Assembly (NCBI GenBank): GCA_012064415.1
Contig: SSNU01000294.1
Span: forward strand, 310,001-374,000
Direction of reading: 5' to 3'
DNA: 64,000 bases
DNA from: Gyrodactylus bullatarudis
Taxonomy: Eukaryota > Platyhelminthes > Monogenea > Gyrodactylidea > Gyrodactylidae
A program made the position numbers and the translations under genes. Below, piece after piece: positions 32,531 through 44,093 of this stretch (position 1 is its first letter; every line of letters starts with the position of its first letter). Below the pieces are notes generated by a model. That model was not told where the DNA came from and searched no databases. It worked only from the letters and a program-made list of their open reading frames with translations.

Positions 32531-33190
32531 AGATATGAAGTTGGGAATCTATGATTTTTAGTGAAATCTCGATTTTTTCATCAAGAATTAGAATTTGTTA
32601 AAGATATTTTGGAATCTTACTCATTTTGCCTACTTACACCATTTGAAGAAAAAAATTATGAAAAAAGTATTTTTACAATTTCCCATTTGACGCCAAAATC
32701 CCATTTTTTCGAACTTTGAGCTGAAAATTTTTATTGATTTGAAAGTGGGAGACTGATCAAAAATTGATTTTCAGGATCAAGATTAAATAACAAAGATAAA
32801 TAGCACCGTCAAATTATAATTATCACCAGTTTCTCCATTTTCGAGAGATTTTGAATAATCGAAATTTCATTGCTTTTCAAGTAGTGAAAATGATTCAAAA
32901 ATCGAAATTCCCCTCCCATACGATAATGTGATTATCCATAAGATCAGATTCAAATGAATTGATTTTCTTGTCTAATCTTGATCCTGAAAAAACTCTTTCG
33001 ATCAACCTCCCACTTTCAAATCAATAAAAATTTTCAGCTCAAAGTTCGAAAAAATGGGATTTTGGCCATATTTTTCATAAAAATAATTTTTTCAGAATTT
33101 TTTTCTTCAAATGGTGTAAGTAGGCAAAATGAGTAGGATTCCAAAAAATCTTTAAAAAATTCGAATTCTTGATGAAAAAGTCGAATTCTC
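32531..33190. repeat. Foldback element, family 1 (second well-preserved copy)
   Basis: Arms of about 200 bp (32570-32770 and 32985-33190) are inverted and share 'CCCATTTTTTCGAACTTTGA', 'GCTGAAAATTTTTATTGATT' and 'GAAAGTGGGAG' with the copies at 6873-7594 and 14685-14775. The right arm lacks a stretch of about 25-30 bp found in the left around the 'GACGCCAAAAT' block. No transposase is present. Confidence 0.75.
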
Positions 33191-34010
33191 TTTAGAGAAC
33201 ATGATGTAGCTTCAGTTATAGTATGGGCAGCAAAGTTTTCCTCAGAAACTTTATCCCTAGTTAATGTTGATGGAAAATTGAACTCAGGAAATCATCAGGA
33301 AATCTCGATTGATGCTGTTTGATTATTGCGGAGAAGTAGAAAGTGCCTCACATATTTTTTCGTTTTCAATCTCGTTGAAAGATTTGTTACCTTTACTTGA
33401 AAATTTTCAAAGTTATAGTAACTGGAAAATTCGTTAGAGACTTTTTCCATGGATATAAGGAGTGCCACACATATTGATTTGACCACTATATGAGCGAAAC
33501 AATCTGACATCTTTCTCCTCCAATCCCAGTTTATCGTTGAGAAAAGTTAGTAGGGTTAAGAGAAATTTCCACAGATTATGAAAATTTCAAGATTATGAAA
33601 ATTGACATTTAATGTATTTCTCAATGATCACATGAATCATATGATGATAATACTGTAATGTAATATTGGAATGATACACTAATCTATTTCGATTGTATCA
33701 ATCTCATGAAATTAATTTTAAGGAGGTCGAAATTTTAGGTGTACAAAAAGACAAAAAAGGTTAATTCATGAGGCATTAGAAATTGGAAGTAATGATACTT
33801 TTAATGGAAATGTTGTTGATGTGTGTATTGAGCAGTGTTTGGTTCAGCTTTTTGGTAAAAGAAGCAAGCTAAAATTAAGTCAGACGAGATTTTTCTTCTC
33901 TTTATTATCATTGGTCAAAATTCTTTTATTATATCTTTTCCTTCGCTCTGATTGGACAAAATTTAAGGGTATGAAATCATGAAAATATATAAATTGTGAA
34001 GAGTAATGAC

Positions 34011-34503
34011 TAGGGCCTCAAAAATAGTACCAAATAAAATAGAAAATAGTATCTCGTAAACTGAAAAATAAGTAGAAAATAGTACTTCACAGTAAATTCT
34101 TGCAAACTTTCTGATATTTTGTCAAATTTTCTTTTCAACATTTAACTGTTATAGCGCATATTTTACAAAATAAATCCTAATAGTTTAAATTTTTAATTCT
34201 ATGGAATGATTTTTGACTTGCTATCAGCTTACACGATGAAATACTGCTAGTTCAGGAATCTAGTTACCCATTCATCAAAAATTTTGTTTGGTCGTGTACT
34301 AGTTGAAGAACACTATATATACTCTGGGACTTAATTCAGAAAAATAGTACTAAAAATATCGGGACAAAAATTTAGTGCATAAATAGTACCAAGTATCTTT
34401 AAATTGGGATAAAATGGGCAGATTTTGCCTTCAGATTATTGCAACCCAATTAGTCTTTTAGCAAGAGTAAAAATAGACCAAATATTACTTTTTTGAGATC
34501 CTA
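34011..34503. mobile_element. 493-bp hAT-type MITE with 8-bp target duplication
   Basis: The left end TAGGGCCTCAAAAATAGTA and the inverted right end TAGGATCTCAAAAAAGTAATA are imperfect terminal repeats. GTAATGAC occurs exactly on both sides (34003-34010 and 34504-34511). An eight-base duplication is the hallmark of the hAT superfamily. The interior has repeated 'aaaatagtac' units and no transposase. The intact duplication indicates a relatively recent insertion. Confidence 0.8.
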
Positions 34504-34513
34504 GTAATGACGT

Positions 34514-34560
34514 AACTTGACGAAGACGTGTGAAGCCCATCGCCGTCGAAACGTTTGGAA
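34514..34560 (+). repeat. Hammerhead-like relic with a full stem II
   Basis: TTGACGAA (34517-34524), then GACG (34525-34528) pairing with CGTC (34544-34547), then GAAACGTTTGG. This resembles a hammerhead core with CTGATGA changed to TTGACGA, followed by the 'CGAAACGT' phrase common at Penelope element ends. It directly abuts the hAT MITE. The core substitutions should abolish cleavage. Confidence 0.4.
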
Positions 34561-34826
34561 GACAATGGATGAGAATTCTGATTTTGACATATGTTTTTTG
34601 ACAAAACTAAATTTAGATCTTTTATCACTGAATCGGAATCTGACATCTTCTTCCTCTATTCCCAGTTTATCATTGAGAAAAGTTGTTAGGGTTAAGAGAA
34701 ATTTCCACAGATTGTTAAAATTTCAAGATTATGAAAATTGACATTTAATGTATTTCTCAATGATCACATGAATCATATGATGATAATACTGTATTGTAAT
34801 ATTGGAATGATACACTGATCTATTAA

Positions 34827-35811
34827 TCCATTTCAACACATTTCTTATTTCGATTTTATCATAAAAATAGCAATAATCAATACATATATAATACTGATGC
34901 GATAATTACAAATATTTTCATTCCTCTACATTCCCTTCCAATCTTCTCTCTTCTTCTAAGCATTTTCTATGCCTTTTTTCTGGTATAGAAAAAATAGAGA
35001 AAAGTAGAAATATAAAATTCAATAAATTAAATTGAATACCATCATCTTCAATGAATATACATAATACATAATATTGTTAGAGAATCTTGTGTTAGAGAAG
35101 AAAGACACAGCCAATTTTGACATCTATTTCTTCTTCTTCTTTTTTTCTTTCTATATGTAGTTCTAAAAATAAACAATCTTTAAAGAAAGAATGACTAATT
35201 GCTCGTTTAATTTCTGTTGCCAATGTAGAATTTATTTCAATCTCTTTCTCTCTCACAGTCTCTTTAGGTCAATTAGTGTTTTTTATGATTGAAGTGAATT
35301 TCTTTACTCGTACGTACGCAAATTCATCCTGTTTGATTCATATGGCAACTCGTGGCAGGGAACAAAAGAGAGCTCTCTTCCATATTATACATGCTACTGC
35401 ATAGTTTGGGAATAAACCCATTTAAAAAAATTTATCTACCTATAATTGCACCTTTCACATGCATGAATATAAGATTGAAAAGTAGTGAGGCTAAATATGA
35501 AATTAATCTCAATATCGAGTACTGCGTACAACTTTTCGATGAATCAAGATTCTTTAAAACAGAGAGCCTTGCAAAAGTTTAATGATAGTAATTGGTCTTT
35601 AGTAACATTAATTAAAATGTTTACAAAAGAATTATATTTAGAGAGATATGTACATTTCGCCAGGTCTCGTCAGTTTCAATTCCTGGTTCAATATTTAATA
35701 AATTGTTTGAATGAATAATTTTAATGAGAATTGTAAAAAGTTCTCTTGCGTAATTCCAATTGATGAAAAACCAAAAAACTTTTCTAGTAGGTAGAAAAGA
35801 AAAATTAAAAA
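34827..35811. other. 3' flank of Penelope element; no host gene
   Basis: The sequence between the direct repeat and the stop codon of the Penelope ORF presumably includes that element's 3' untranslated part. No exon is supported. 'TCGTACGTACGCA' at about 35310 is a short palindrome. Confidence 0.4.
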
Positions 35812-37518
35812 TCAATTGGGCCATGGTAGTTCCAAATTGTGTGTGTAATTCTTCTGGATGCACAGATTTGGATCCTCCTCCATTATATAAAACTTTTCCC
35901 TAATTTTGAGGTCCGTAATTCTATCGCTTGGGTTCTTATAAATGATTCTAAAATTACTTTCATTTGCCTCGCATCCGCACCTATCAATGTGTTTCTTGAT
36001 TGATGAGCTATTCTTGTTTAAATGCTCATTGATCCTAATAGCTAATCTTCTTTGTGTTCGTCCTATATATCTAGCTCCACATGAGGCTTCAAAGCAGTAG
36101 ATGAGATTAGATTGTTCAGTTTCTTTGAGTCTGTCTTTAAGATAGAATTTGAATAAACTTGTGGTTTTGAATACAACCTTCAATTGTATATCATTGTAAT
36201 GTTCATTTACAAGATCATTCAGCTTTCTTCTTAAATTATGACTGAAACTCTCTCCTTTGAAATTTAACTTAATGAAGATAGGGATGGTCCCTTCGTTTTG
36301 TTCTTGTTGTTCTACTTCTTGATTTGCTTCATCTTCTAGAGCTTTTTGAATGTATTTTTGAACAAATCTTTTAGGGTATCCGTTTTCTTCTAACCTCTTT
36401 TGTATTTCATTAATCTCACTTAGCACTTCTTCCTCACTGACTATTCTTTTGGTTCTTTTCACTAGTCCTATTATTAATCCTGATTTATAACTCCTAGGAC
36501 AATAACTCGAGAAGTGAAGGTATTTTCCTGTGTCCGTTTTCTTTCTATGTATATTTCGTTTCAGGTCGCCATCTGGTTTTCTTGATAACTTAACGTCTAA
36601 GAAACTTATCGAATTTTCTGTTTCTTGTTCTTTCGTGAATTCGATGTTTGGATGGATTGAATTCATTTCCCTAAAGAAATTCGTAATGGAGGCTTCTTGT
36701 TTCATCACAATAAAGGTATCATCTACGTATCTGACATACATATCTGTGTATCTCTCAATAACATTTTCCATTCTGTTCTTTTCTAAGTATCCTAAGAAAA
36801 TATCTGCTAACATCGGGCTGAGTGGAGATCCCATGGCTATCCCATCTTTTTGGATATATACCTGATTCTGGAATGACAAAGGTACGTTTTTACAACAAAT
36901 TCTTAATATTTTGACTATTTCTTCGCTAGTTAACTCAAAGCTGTCTCTATTGTCATTGATGTATGTCCCAATGATGTTTAGTGTTTCTTCTATAGGGATA
37001 TTAGGGAATAATGCGTTGATATCTAATGATATCATTTGTCTGGACCCTACTTGGTATTCCTTTACTTTTTCTACGAACTGAAATACATCTGTGACTACAT
37101 ATCTACTAAAGTGGTTATGGATTGGTTTTAGGATGTTTAATAACCATTTCGCCAAGTTGTGTTGAGGGCTTGCTGACATGTCCAATATTGGTCTCATAGG
37201 TACGATCTCTGGTAAATACTGTGAATCTATTTTGTGTGTCTTAGGTAAGAAATAAAGCCTTGAGACTTGATAGTTTTGAGCTGAGCTACCGATGACAGAT
37301 AACAGGTGAGAGCCAATTGTAGAACTATAAGTTTGGACCAATAAGGCCAACTCTTTCAATGTTTTGAATTTTATGGTAAGTATCACACTGATGAGTATGC
37401 CCGAAATAGAGATCTTCATATGGGAAACAATCTGGCATCTTCTTATCTCATTCGAAAATATCATAAAATTAGTTACAATTTCAGGTTCGAAACAATTGAT
37501 AATTTCGCGTAGACTCAA
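35812..37518 (-). mobile_element. Penelope-like retroelement, intact RT plus GIY-YIG ORF (568 aa)
   Basis: A single uninterrupted frame encodes a telomerase-related reverse transcriptase joined to a GIY-YIG nuclease, the Penelope layout. In order: SRLYFLPKTHK and RPILDMSASPQ (finger), SLDINALFPNIP (motif A Asp), QKDGIAMGSPLSPMLADIFL (motif B), MYVRYVDDTFIVM (motif C YVDD), SISFLDVKLSRKPDG (thumb), then CGARYIGRTQRRLAIRINEH (nuclease). It ends NLELPWPN. The first ~55 codons overlap, antisense, a hammerhead-bearing repeat also found at 43789-44093, so the true start may lie downstream and the 5' part may be missing. Lack of any stop suggests a young copy, possibly still active. Usual PLE proteins are longer at the N terminus. 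Confidence 0.9.
37383..37425 (+). ncRNA. Hammerhead-like motif antisense to the Penelope ORF start
   Basis: UCACA (37383-37387), CUGAUGA (37388-37394), GUAUGCCC, GAA (37403-37405), then a weak helix III and UGGGA (37421-37425) pairing with UCACA except one G-A mismatch. A at 37420 would be the cleavage base. It closely matches the motif at 43818-43860. Activity is less certain than for 1905-1946 because helix III is poor. Confidence 0.5.
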
Positions 37519-39694
37519 AATTCTAAAAATATTATTTATAATTTTTAAAATATTTTTTCTTTAATCGTGGGTTGCATAATCTTGAAAATTTTGATCATAT
37601 TCAAATTTATGAGAAAAGTCAAAGCTTTTATTGATTTTTCATAGACTTCAATATTATTATTCAGTAAAAACAGTTTCTTGAAGAGCCTAGACATTAGCAG
37701 AGAAGCAATTTTTTCGATAACATTTGTATAAAATTAAATAAAAAGCGAAATTGCTGCAAAAGATAACAATTTCTCAATTCTAAAAATATTCATAGTTGTT
37801 AGACTGAAGGAAATTTTTAAAGCCTGTTTTTGTCACACAAAATCTTTATTTCAATAAACAAGACTAGAAAAAATAGTCTAAAAATTCTTGATGCGAGAAA
37901 ATACAACCGACATCCGAGAGAAACTTTTTTCGGTTTTTATTTACCTCAATGAAATGCATCTTGCCCAATACAATAATTATAAAAAACCTATTTAAAAGAA
38001 GTCTCATGTCAGAAATTGGAAATTCTCATTGAGGGATAAAAACAAAGATAGTTTCTCTGGAATTATTCATTTATCTCATAAATTATTCAGAGATTAAATT
38101 TCTCGATCGATTTAAAATGAATGAAATTGCATTATGTTAGAATCAAATTTCCTAAATTTTCAGAGTCTGTCCCGAACCAATTTGGGATAATTAATATTTA
38201 CCTCATAAAAAATTTCTGTGTTAACATATGGAATTTTGTAAATTCAAGAGATTCCTTAATTCTAAGGTTATTCAGAAGAAAATGCATTTATGATACAAAC
38301 ATTTTCAGACAATCAATCAAAATACTGATACACCGATCAAACTACTTCTAATAGTCTTGATCAATACAATTTTACCAATTTCAAATTTATTATTCATATC
38401 TATCTATCTTATTAAAATTAACATATAAGCTGTTTATTTCCTCTTATGATCAAATGGATCTGTTTATATTTTTACTACGATCTTCTCCCCATTATCATAC
38501 GCTCAAGGCATCAAAAATAATTTCTCTCGATCTTAAAGATGCTGATTTCAACTCATAATCCGTATTTATTATAAAAGGAACAATAAACATGGTTTTTAAA
38601 AAATATCTCAATTTCTATTGAGAAAAAAAAGTTTTTCAAGTAAGAGAGGGACCAAAACTTTTTGATTCGGATCTCAATCCAGAAATTTAAATTCAACTTT
38701 TACACGATAATCGGATGGTTTCTAAAATCTAATTTAGCATGTTTGAGTTCCTTGTCTTTATATGATGATGGTGTTTCTTATTGAAAAAAAGTAACTTTGA
38801 ATAATCTAACGTTTTAAAAATACCCAGAAATTCTATAGACTCTATCTTGAGTTTCCAAGGTTTTTTCTTGAATTGAACTAATTGATTTCTAAGAATTTTA
38901 TTCATGCATGGTAATTTTATATCAAGTTACATTTTAGAAATGCTATCATCGTCTAATATGATAAAAATAGTTCTTCTTCAAACGAAGATGGTATTAGACC
39001 ACAGGGGACATCTAAATAGATTCTATGCACACATCTGACTTGATTGAATTGATTTTAAAAGAAGAATAAGAACAGACATTTGATCAGGAACACAGTGTCC
39101 AGAAGTAGTATCACACAGTTGGAAAGGATCTCTACCAAGAGAGAAAATCCTATTCATTCAGTTTTGCATTTTGTTCTGTTTTCAACGTAGAATTGAGAGA
39201 GTGTGTGAATATACACACCTAGAGAGAATATATGAATACATTTTATCATTCACTAATACTAATATTATGTAATAATATCATCATAAAATGTCTGAATATC
39301 TATGAAAACTAACTCTCGCTATCTTCATCCCAGCGGAATTTGTAACTATGCATTCTTGGAACTGTTGAGGAGAAAAGGAATTATTATATAACTCCTTTTT
39401 CCATTGATGTAAAAGAAATTAAGTTAATCTTTTTCCCTAAGAAATAAAAAGAAATACTATGAAATTATTCATCTGGAAGAAATACTGATATTGATTACAG
39501 TTACTAAATTTGCAGTGAACAAAGATCCCTAGATTTATTATTACTATAGACTTGATAAAATCAAGTTGATATTGGCTATTCATAAACGTTTTCTTTTTAG
39601 TAAAGTAATATCATCTCCTCAAATATAGTTTTTCGTTTACTTCCTATTTTTCAATCATAAATTATTTTTATTTATTTTTTTTTTCATAAATTTT
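37519..39694. other. No gene recognised
   Basis: About 2.2 kb of AT-rich DNA with no supported exon, RNA gene or repeat boundary that I can see. Confidence 0.4.
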
Positions 39695-41236
39695 CAGTCA
39701 ATAACCAAAAGAGAAACAAGAATAGTGGAATGACAAATCAGACGTAGCTTCTCAGAAATAGTGGAATTATATAGTGTATTCGAAGGTATATAAGGCAATT
39801 TCATACCCTCACACACATCCATGTGTTTGACTCAGAATCTTAACATTGAAGTATAAGGAGGGTAATTATGATTAAGTCGTATGCAATGAAACCAGTAATT
39901 AGCAATTGAAGTTAATTTTTTAACATTACACAACAGAAAACAAGAGAGTTTATATGTTTTTCAAGGTTTATGATATGAGTCATATCTTATTTTTCATTAT
40001 TTTGTGTAAAATTGATAGAGTACTTTTTTTTCATCTCCGATCAACTGGTCAGGATGAAAAAATTTTCTTCTTGATCTGATCTAATTTCGAAGAAAAATTT
40101 TGTGTTGTCACTCTAAAACAGAAATTATATTTGTGTAAAATCTATTCTGGAAAAATTTCTCCCCTTCGATTTAACGTTAATTTTTGTTGCAAACGAATAA
40201 GGGATATCTTGAAAACAGCAACAGATGAAAATCAATTTTTTTTTGTTAGACGGATTATTTATTGGTATTTAAAATATAAATTCATAAAAAATACTCTATA
40301 CATAATTTCATATGAATGACAATATTTGAATAAAGTATCTGGTTAGTTTGGCAATGTAAAATTAACATAGAATAAATGAAAATTCGTAAATCTGCAAGAA
40401 ATTCGTTAATCATCTGGTTTATGAAAGTGAGAATAAAGAAGAGAAATTGAATAATCCAGTTTGGATCTTATATGAGACATTATTAATTTTAGACTAGTGA
40501 GGTTCTCACAGTCGGCTAATTCAAATTTTGCATAGATAGAATTAAAAGCAGATAATAAAAAATTAGATTTAAATTTAACGTAACGGAGATTGTAGCTACT
40601 ATGAGCTGTGGAATAAGTTTCCGAGAATTTTTTCACTAAGAATGCAAATCTGCGAACCCAGAGTGGTTGAAGCCCTGAGACAGAGATAAGTGCATTATAT
40701 GAGTCTAAGTGAGGGTAAATAGAATTTAAGAATCTATATTGGATCCTTTCTATTTCCAAACATTGAGAGTTATTAATTTTAGGTAAAATATAATCAAAAT
40801 TTTGGAAGAAAAAATTATTTTTGATCAGGATTGGATCTCAAAACGTTGATCACAAACGGGGTTTCTTTAATTTTATCAGAGAGTTTAATCAACGAAATAA
40901 AAATCGACCCTTACTCATGTCATCGACCGAGAAAATTAGATCAGATCAAGAAGAAAATTTTTTCATCCTGACCAGTTGATCAGAGATGAAAAAAAAGTAC
41001 TCTATCAATTTTACACAAAATAATGAAAAATAAGATATGACTCATATCATAAACCTTGAAAAACATATAAACTCTCTTGTTTTCTGTTGTGTAATGTTAA
41101 AAAATTAACATGGATGTGTGTGAGGGTATGAAATTGCCTTATATACCTTCGAATACACTATATAATTCCACTATTTCTGAGAAGCTACGTCTGATTTGTC
41201 ATTCCACTATTCTTGTTTCTCTTTTGGTTATTGACT
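39695..41236. repeat. Large near-perfect inverted repeat (~1.5 kb)
   Basis: Left arm 39695-40087 and right arm 40933-41236 are almost identical in inverted orientation, sharing for example CAGTCAATAACCAAAAGAGA at the outer tip and GATCAGATCAAGAAGAAAAT (as read in the right arm) near the inner edge. The left arm has an extra ~90 bp (about 39826-39915). The ~845-bp centre contains a LINE tail. High arm identity implies a recent origin or ongoing conversion. It could be a long-TIR DNA element that captured a LINE piece, or an inverted duplication. Confidence 0.8.
40406..40759 (-). pseudogene. LINE reverse transcriptase C-terminal tail
   Basis: A 117-codon frame begins MEIERIQYRFLNSIYPHLDS and continues SVSGLQPLWVRRFAFLVKKF. 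This matches the tail of CR1/Jockey/RTE-type ORF2 proteins ('E.vQ.rFlr', then '..L.pL..RR...d..f'). No catalytic region remains. It sits between the arms of the inverted repeat. Confidence 0.6.
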
Positions 41237-41289
41237 GTATGATGATCCACAATCAATTTAAAAAGACGGGTTTTTTTCAAATAAAAGAA

Positions 41290-41480
41290 TAAGAAGTAAT
41301 TATTTTCTTTGATGATGATCCTGAAAAACAACGTTTGATTCCTCTCAGACCTTGAAATCAACGAAATTTTCAACTCAAAGTTTTAAAAAATGAAAAAAAT
41401 CATGCCAGCTTGAGATTCCTAAAAAAAATTTTTTTCAAATCAATAAATAAATCGTGATACCTTGATGAAAAATCGCTTTA
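41290..41480. repeat. Degenerate foldback arm, family 1
   Basis: 'GATGATCCTGAAAAACAACG', 'CTTGAAATCAACGAAATTTT' and 'CAACTCAAAGTT' in order match the family-1 right arm, with a decayed outer tip. Confidence 0.45.
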
Positions 41481-41497
41481 TACCATCATTAAAATAT

Positions 41498-41625
41498 TAC
41501 CACTGATGATGCTTCAAAATATCTAATTTCTACTTTTTCTTTTGAAATTTTAAGTGGATTTACAAGGGTATTTGAAAATTTACGTGATTATTTCAATCGT
41601 AAAAATTTCCAATCAGCTCAATGAG
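41498..41625 (+). repeat. Dispersed repeat R3 (third copy)
   Basis: The segment from 'ccactgatgatgcttcaaaa' through 'ttgaaaatttacgtgattat' matches the copies at 14245 and 15428. Confidence 0.45.
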
Positions 41626-43375
41626 AATGTAAATTTAAAATTTCTCATGTCTAACATTAATCAATAATCGATTGACAAACACGGATAATTAAATTTCTAG
41701 CATTCTTCAATCTTTTTTGAGTACTTACAAATCCCGATCAGACATGGTGAGAATGTGAAATTCTTTTGTTTATTCATTTTTATTGTTTTCAAAAGACAAC
41801 ACTTTATCAATCAAATAAAAACAGATGAGTAGAAATTTCAAGTGTCTATCGTTCAGGATTTTTATACTAAAAATCGATTTCATCAGAAAACTTTTATTTT
41901 TTAGAGCAACACATCCGGAATGTTGATATGTTTTTCTCTATTATTAGAAATAAAAAAATTAATCACAGAGTCTGAAGCTAATGTTTCCTTTGTTTACTTC
42001 ACTTTTTAATTCTTTTATAATCTGAAGACTCAAACAATTTTTTGATATTAATATTTTCAATTTAGCCAGAAAATTTGACTAATCTTTAGAACATTTGCCC
42101 CCTGAAATGAAAAACGAATCCCTTGGCGTAGAGTTTTTATGTCATCGTTAATAAAAAAACCAACACGATTCAAAGTAAACTTAGAGAGAAATAAGAGGGG
42201 GCAACTGTTCTCTAATTTAACCGAACATTTTTAGAATAAAATAGGTTAGATTCAAGATTTTTCATCGTTTTGACTGACTATCGATGAATTTGACAAAACT
42301 TAGATAAGGAAGAGCCAGCCAGGATTCCCTTTATTCAGAGAAACAAATCTTTATTCTCCAAAATGGTTTAATCTATTTCCACTGAAAATCATTTTAGAAA
42401 TACATTGAATTAGGGTTCAGGAAATACGCTGTTTACTGCTCATTCAATGGGAAATCTATTAATCTCTTAATAAGGGCAAAGTTCTCAGCCCACATCACGC
42501 ACGTGTTATAAAAATTCAAAGAATGTGTTAATTTTTGTTCAAGACGTAATTTCAAAACCTGCTTCTCAAGGTGATAAATGATTATCATAAGCGTAGAACT
42601 CAAAAAAGAAATCGCCTAAATACTAAAGTTCGATTGATTGATAACTCCTCTATTTGTGAAATAACTGGCATCATCTTATTTCTTTATGAAATAAATTATT
42701 TTTAATAAAAATATGATTTTTTTTCGATTTGAAAGTTTAATAGGGTCAGAATAAGACATGAAAGATGAATATCGTCATAAAATTTCCAACAGATCCATCG
42801 AAGGTGTCAAATCAAAATTTGAAAAATTACCAGAATTTTTTTCAGAATTTATTCCTTAAAATAATAAAAGTAGGCGACATACTCTGGATTTCTGAAAACC
42901 TTTAAAATATTCGAGTTCTTGATGTAATTTTTGTAAAAAACATGGATTCCTAACTTGATATCAATCATTTATAATCATTAGCGAGAGGCTAATTCTTTTG
43001 AAATGCATAGCTCATTTGAAAGAGAATTTTTCAACGTAAAAAAGTTAATACCCCAAATCGTACTTGAAAATGCCGATTTTTGAATTAGCGCCAACTAATT
43101 TCAATGAATTTTTCTACTACAATCGATAAAAATTTTGAGCCATTTGAATGCAATTTTAAATAGGAATAGGTTCGTAAGGTATTTTTAATCAGCACTGCAT
43201 ATTCTAGTAACAAATTCTGATTAATTTGGGATTAGTTGAAGATTTTTGGCAAAATGGGATTTTGAGGTATCAGAGAATTTAAATTTCATGAATGGCATTT
43301 TCTAAGTTAAATCTAACAGATTCGCATTGCCGAAACATTGTCCGGAAAAAAATTCAATGGTCCACAAGTGCATAA
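41626..43375. other. No gene; partial repeats
   Basis: 42655-42685 matches the outer part of the hammerhead-bearing Penelope repeat (GTGAAATAACTGGCATCATC). 42700-42965 looks like another degenerate family-1 foldback arm, ending 'ATTCCTAACTTGATATCAA'. No exon is supported. Confidence 0.4.
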
Positions 43376-43729
43376 AGACTGATGGAATGAAAACACTTTT
43401 AAAGTTTATACCAGACCAGTTATAGAATATTCTTCACCAGTATGGTATCATGAAGGTAGAAAATGGTCGGAAAAAATTTAATCTGCACAAAAACGATTTG
43501 CACGGCCACTATCTTTGAGTTACCAAATTGAACTAAACTCTCCGAACAACTCTCTTAAACTTGGAAGAGAGCTAGAATCAATTATCCTTATCAAATCATT
43601 CCCTATAGTAAGGTCTAGCTGCCAAGGATTACGCTATAGAATTCCAGAATTTGGCAATCTTTCTAAATATTTAACGAATGTAAAATCATATTTTAAAATC
43701 TCAATAGATCAAAGACCTAAGCTCAAATA
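43376..43729 (+). pseudogene. Second LINE tail fragment
   Basis: The frame reads YTRPVIEYSSPVWYHEGRKW, a stop, then SAQKRFARPLSLSYQIELN and onward to IRYR-like GLRYRIPEFGNLSKY. 'RPVIEYSSPVW' followed by 'QKRF.R' is the classic pattern downstream of the LINE reverse transcriptase. One in-frame stop at about 43480 marks it as dead. It differs from the copy at 40406. Confidence 0.6.
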
Positions 43730-43788
43730 AATTCAAAATTGAACTGAAGAATAAATTTATGTACTCGGAATAAATATTAATGCATATT

Positions 43789-44093
43789 TGAGCAAAGTAA
43801 GAAGATGCCAGATTGTTTCCCATATGAAGATCTCTATTTCGGGCATACTCATCAGTGTGATACATGCTATATAAATACAGGTTTAACAAATTTGAAAGAG
43901 ATGGCCTTATTGGTCCAAATTTTAATAGTTATACAATTGGCTCCTCCCTGTTACCGGGTCATAGAAATTAATGTAAGAAATCTGAATTATAATTATTCGA
44001 AATTTGTACAATCAATGTGATAATTATTATTGTAGTCAAATATAGAGATCTTTATTTGTGAAACAATCTGGCATCTTCTTACTTTGCTCAAAT
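43789..44093. mobile_element. 305-bp Penelope-derived mini-element with inverted ends and hammerhead-like motif
   Basis: TGAGCAAAGTAAGAAGATGC at 43789 is matched by its complement ending at 44093, and similarity continues inward for about 60 bp. On the minus strand, 43860-43818 holds UCACA-CUGAUGA-GUAUGCCC-GAA and UGGGA, nearly identical to the motif at 37383. The interior 43875-43990 is homologous to the 5' part of the Penelope ORF region (37300-37360), including 'GATGGCCTTATTGGTCCAAA'. It lacks coding capacity. It looks like a nonautonomous derivative of that element family. Confidence 0.6.

Larger units (their letters stand above)
33498..34826 (+). repeat. ~190-bp direct repeats flanking ~940 bp
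   Basis: Units at 33498-33690 and 34635-34826 share long blocks such as GGGTTAAGAGAAATTTCCAC and 'CAATGATCACATGAATCATA' at very high identity. The start, 'GAAACAATCTGACATC', resembles the Penelope-repeat phrase 'GGGAAACAATCTGGCATC' at 37423. The pair may be pseudo-LTRs of a decayed Penelope-like element whose interior was replaced by other insertions, including the hAT MITE at 34011-34503. Confidence 0.55.

Noticed and set aside
40131..40319. Short plus-strand frame between the inverted-repeat arms
   Set aside because: No recognisable motif, AT-driven composition and opposite strand to the LINE tail.
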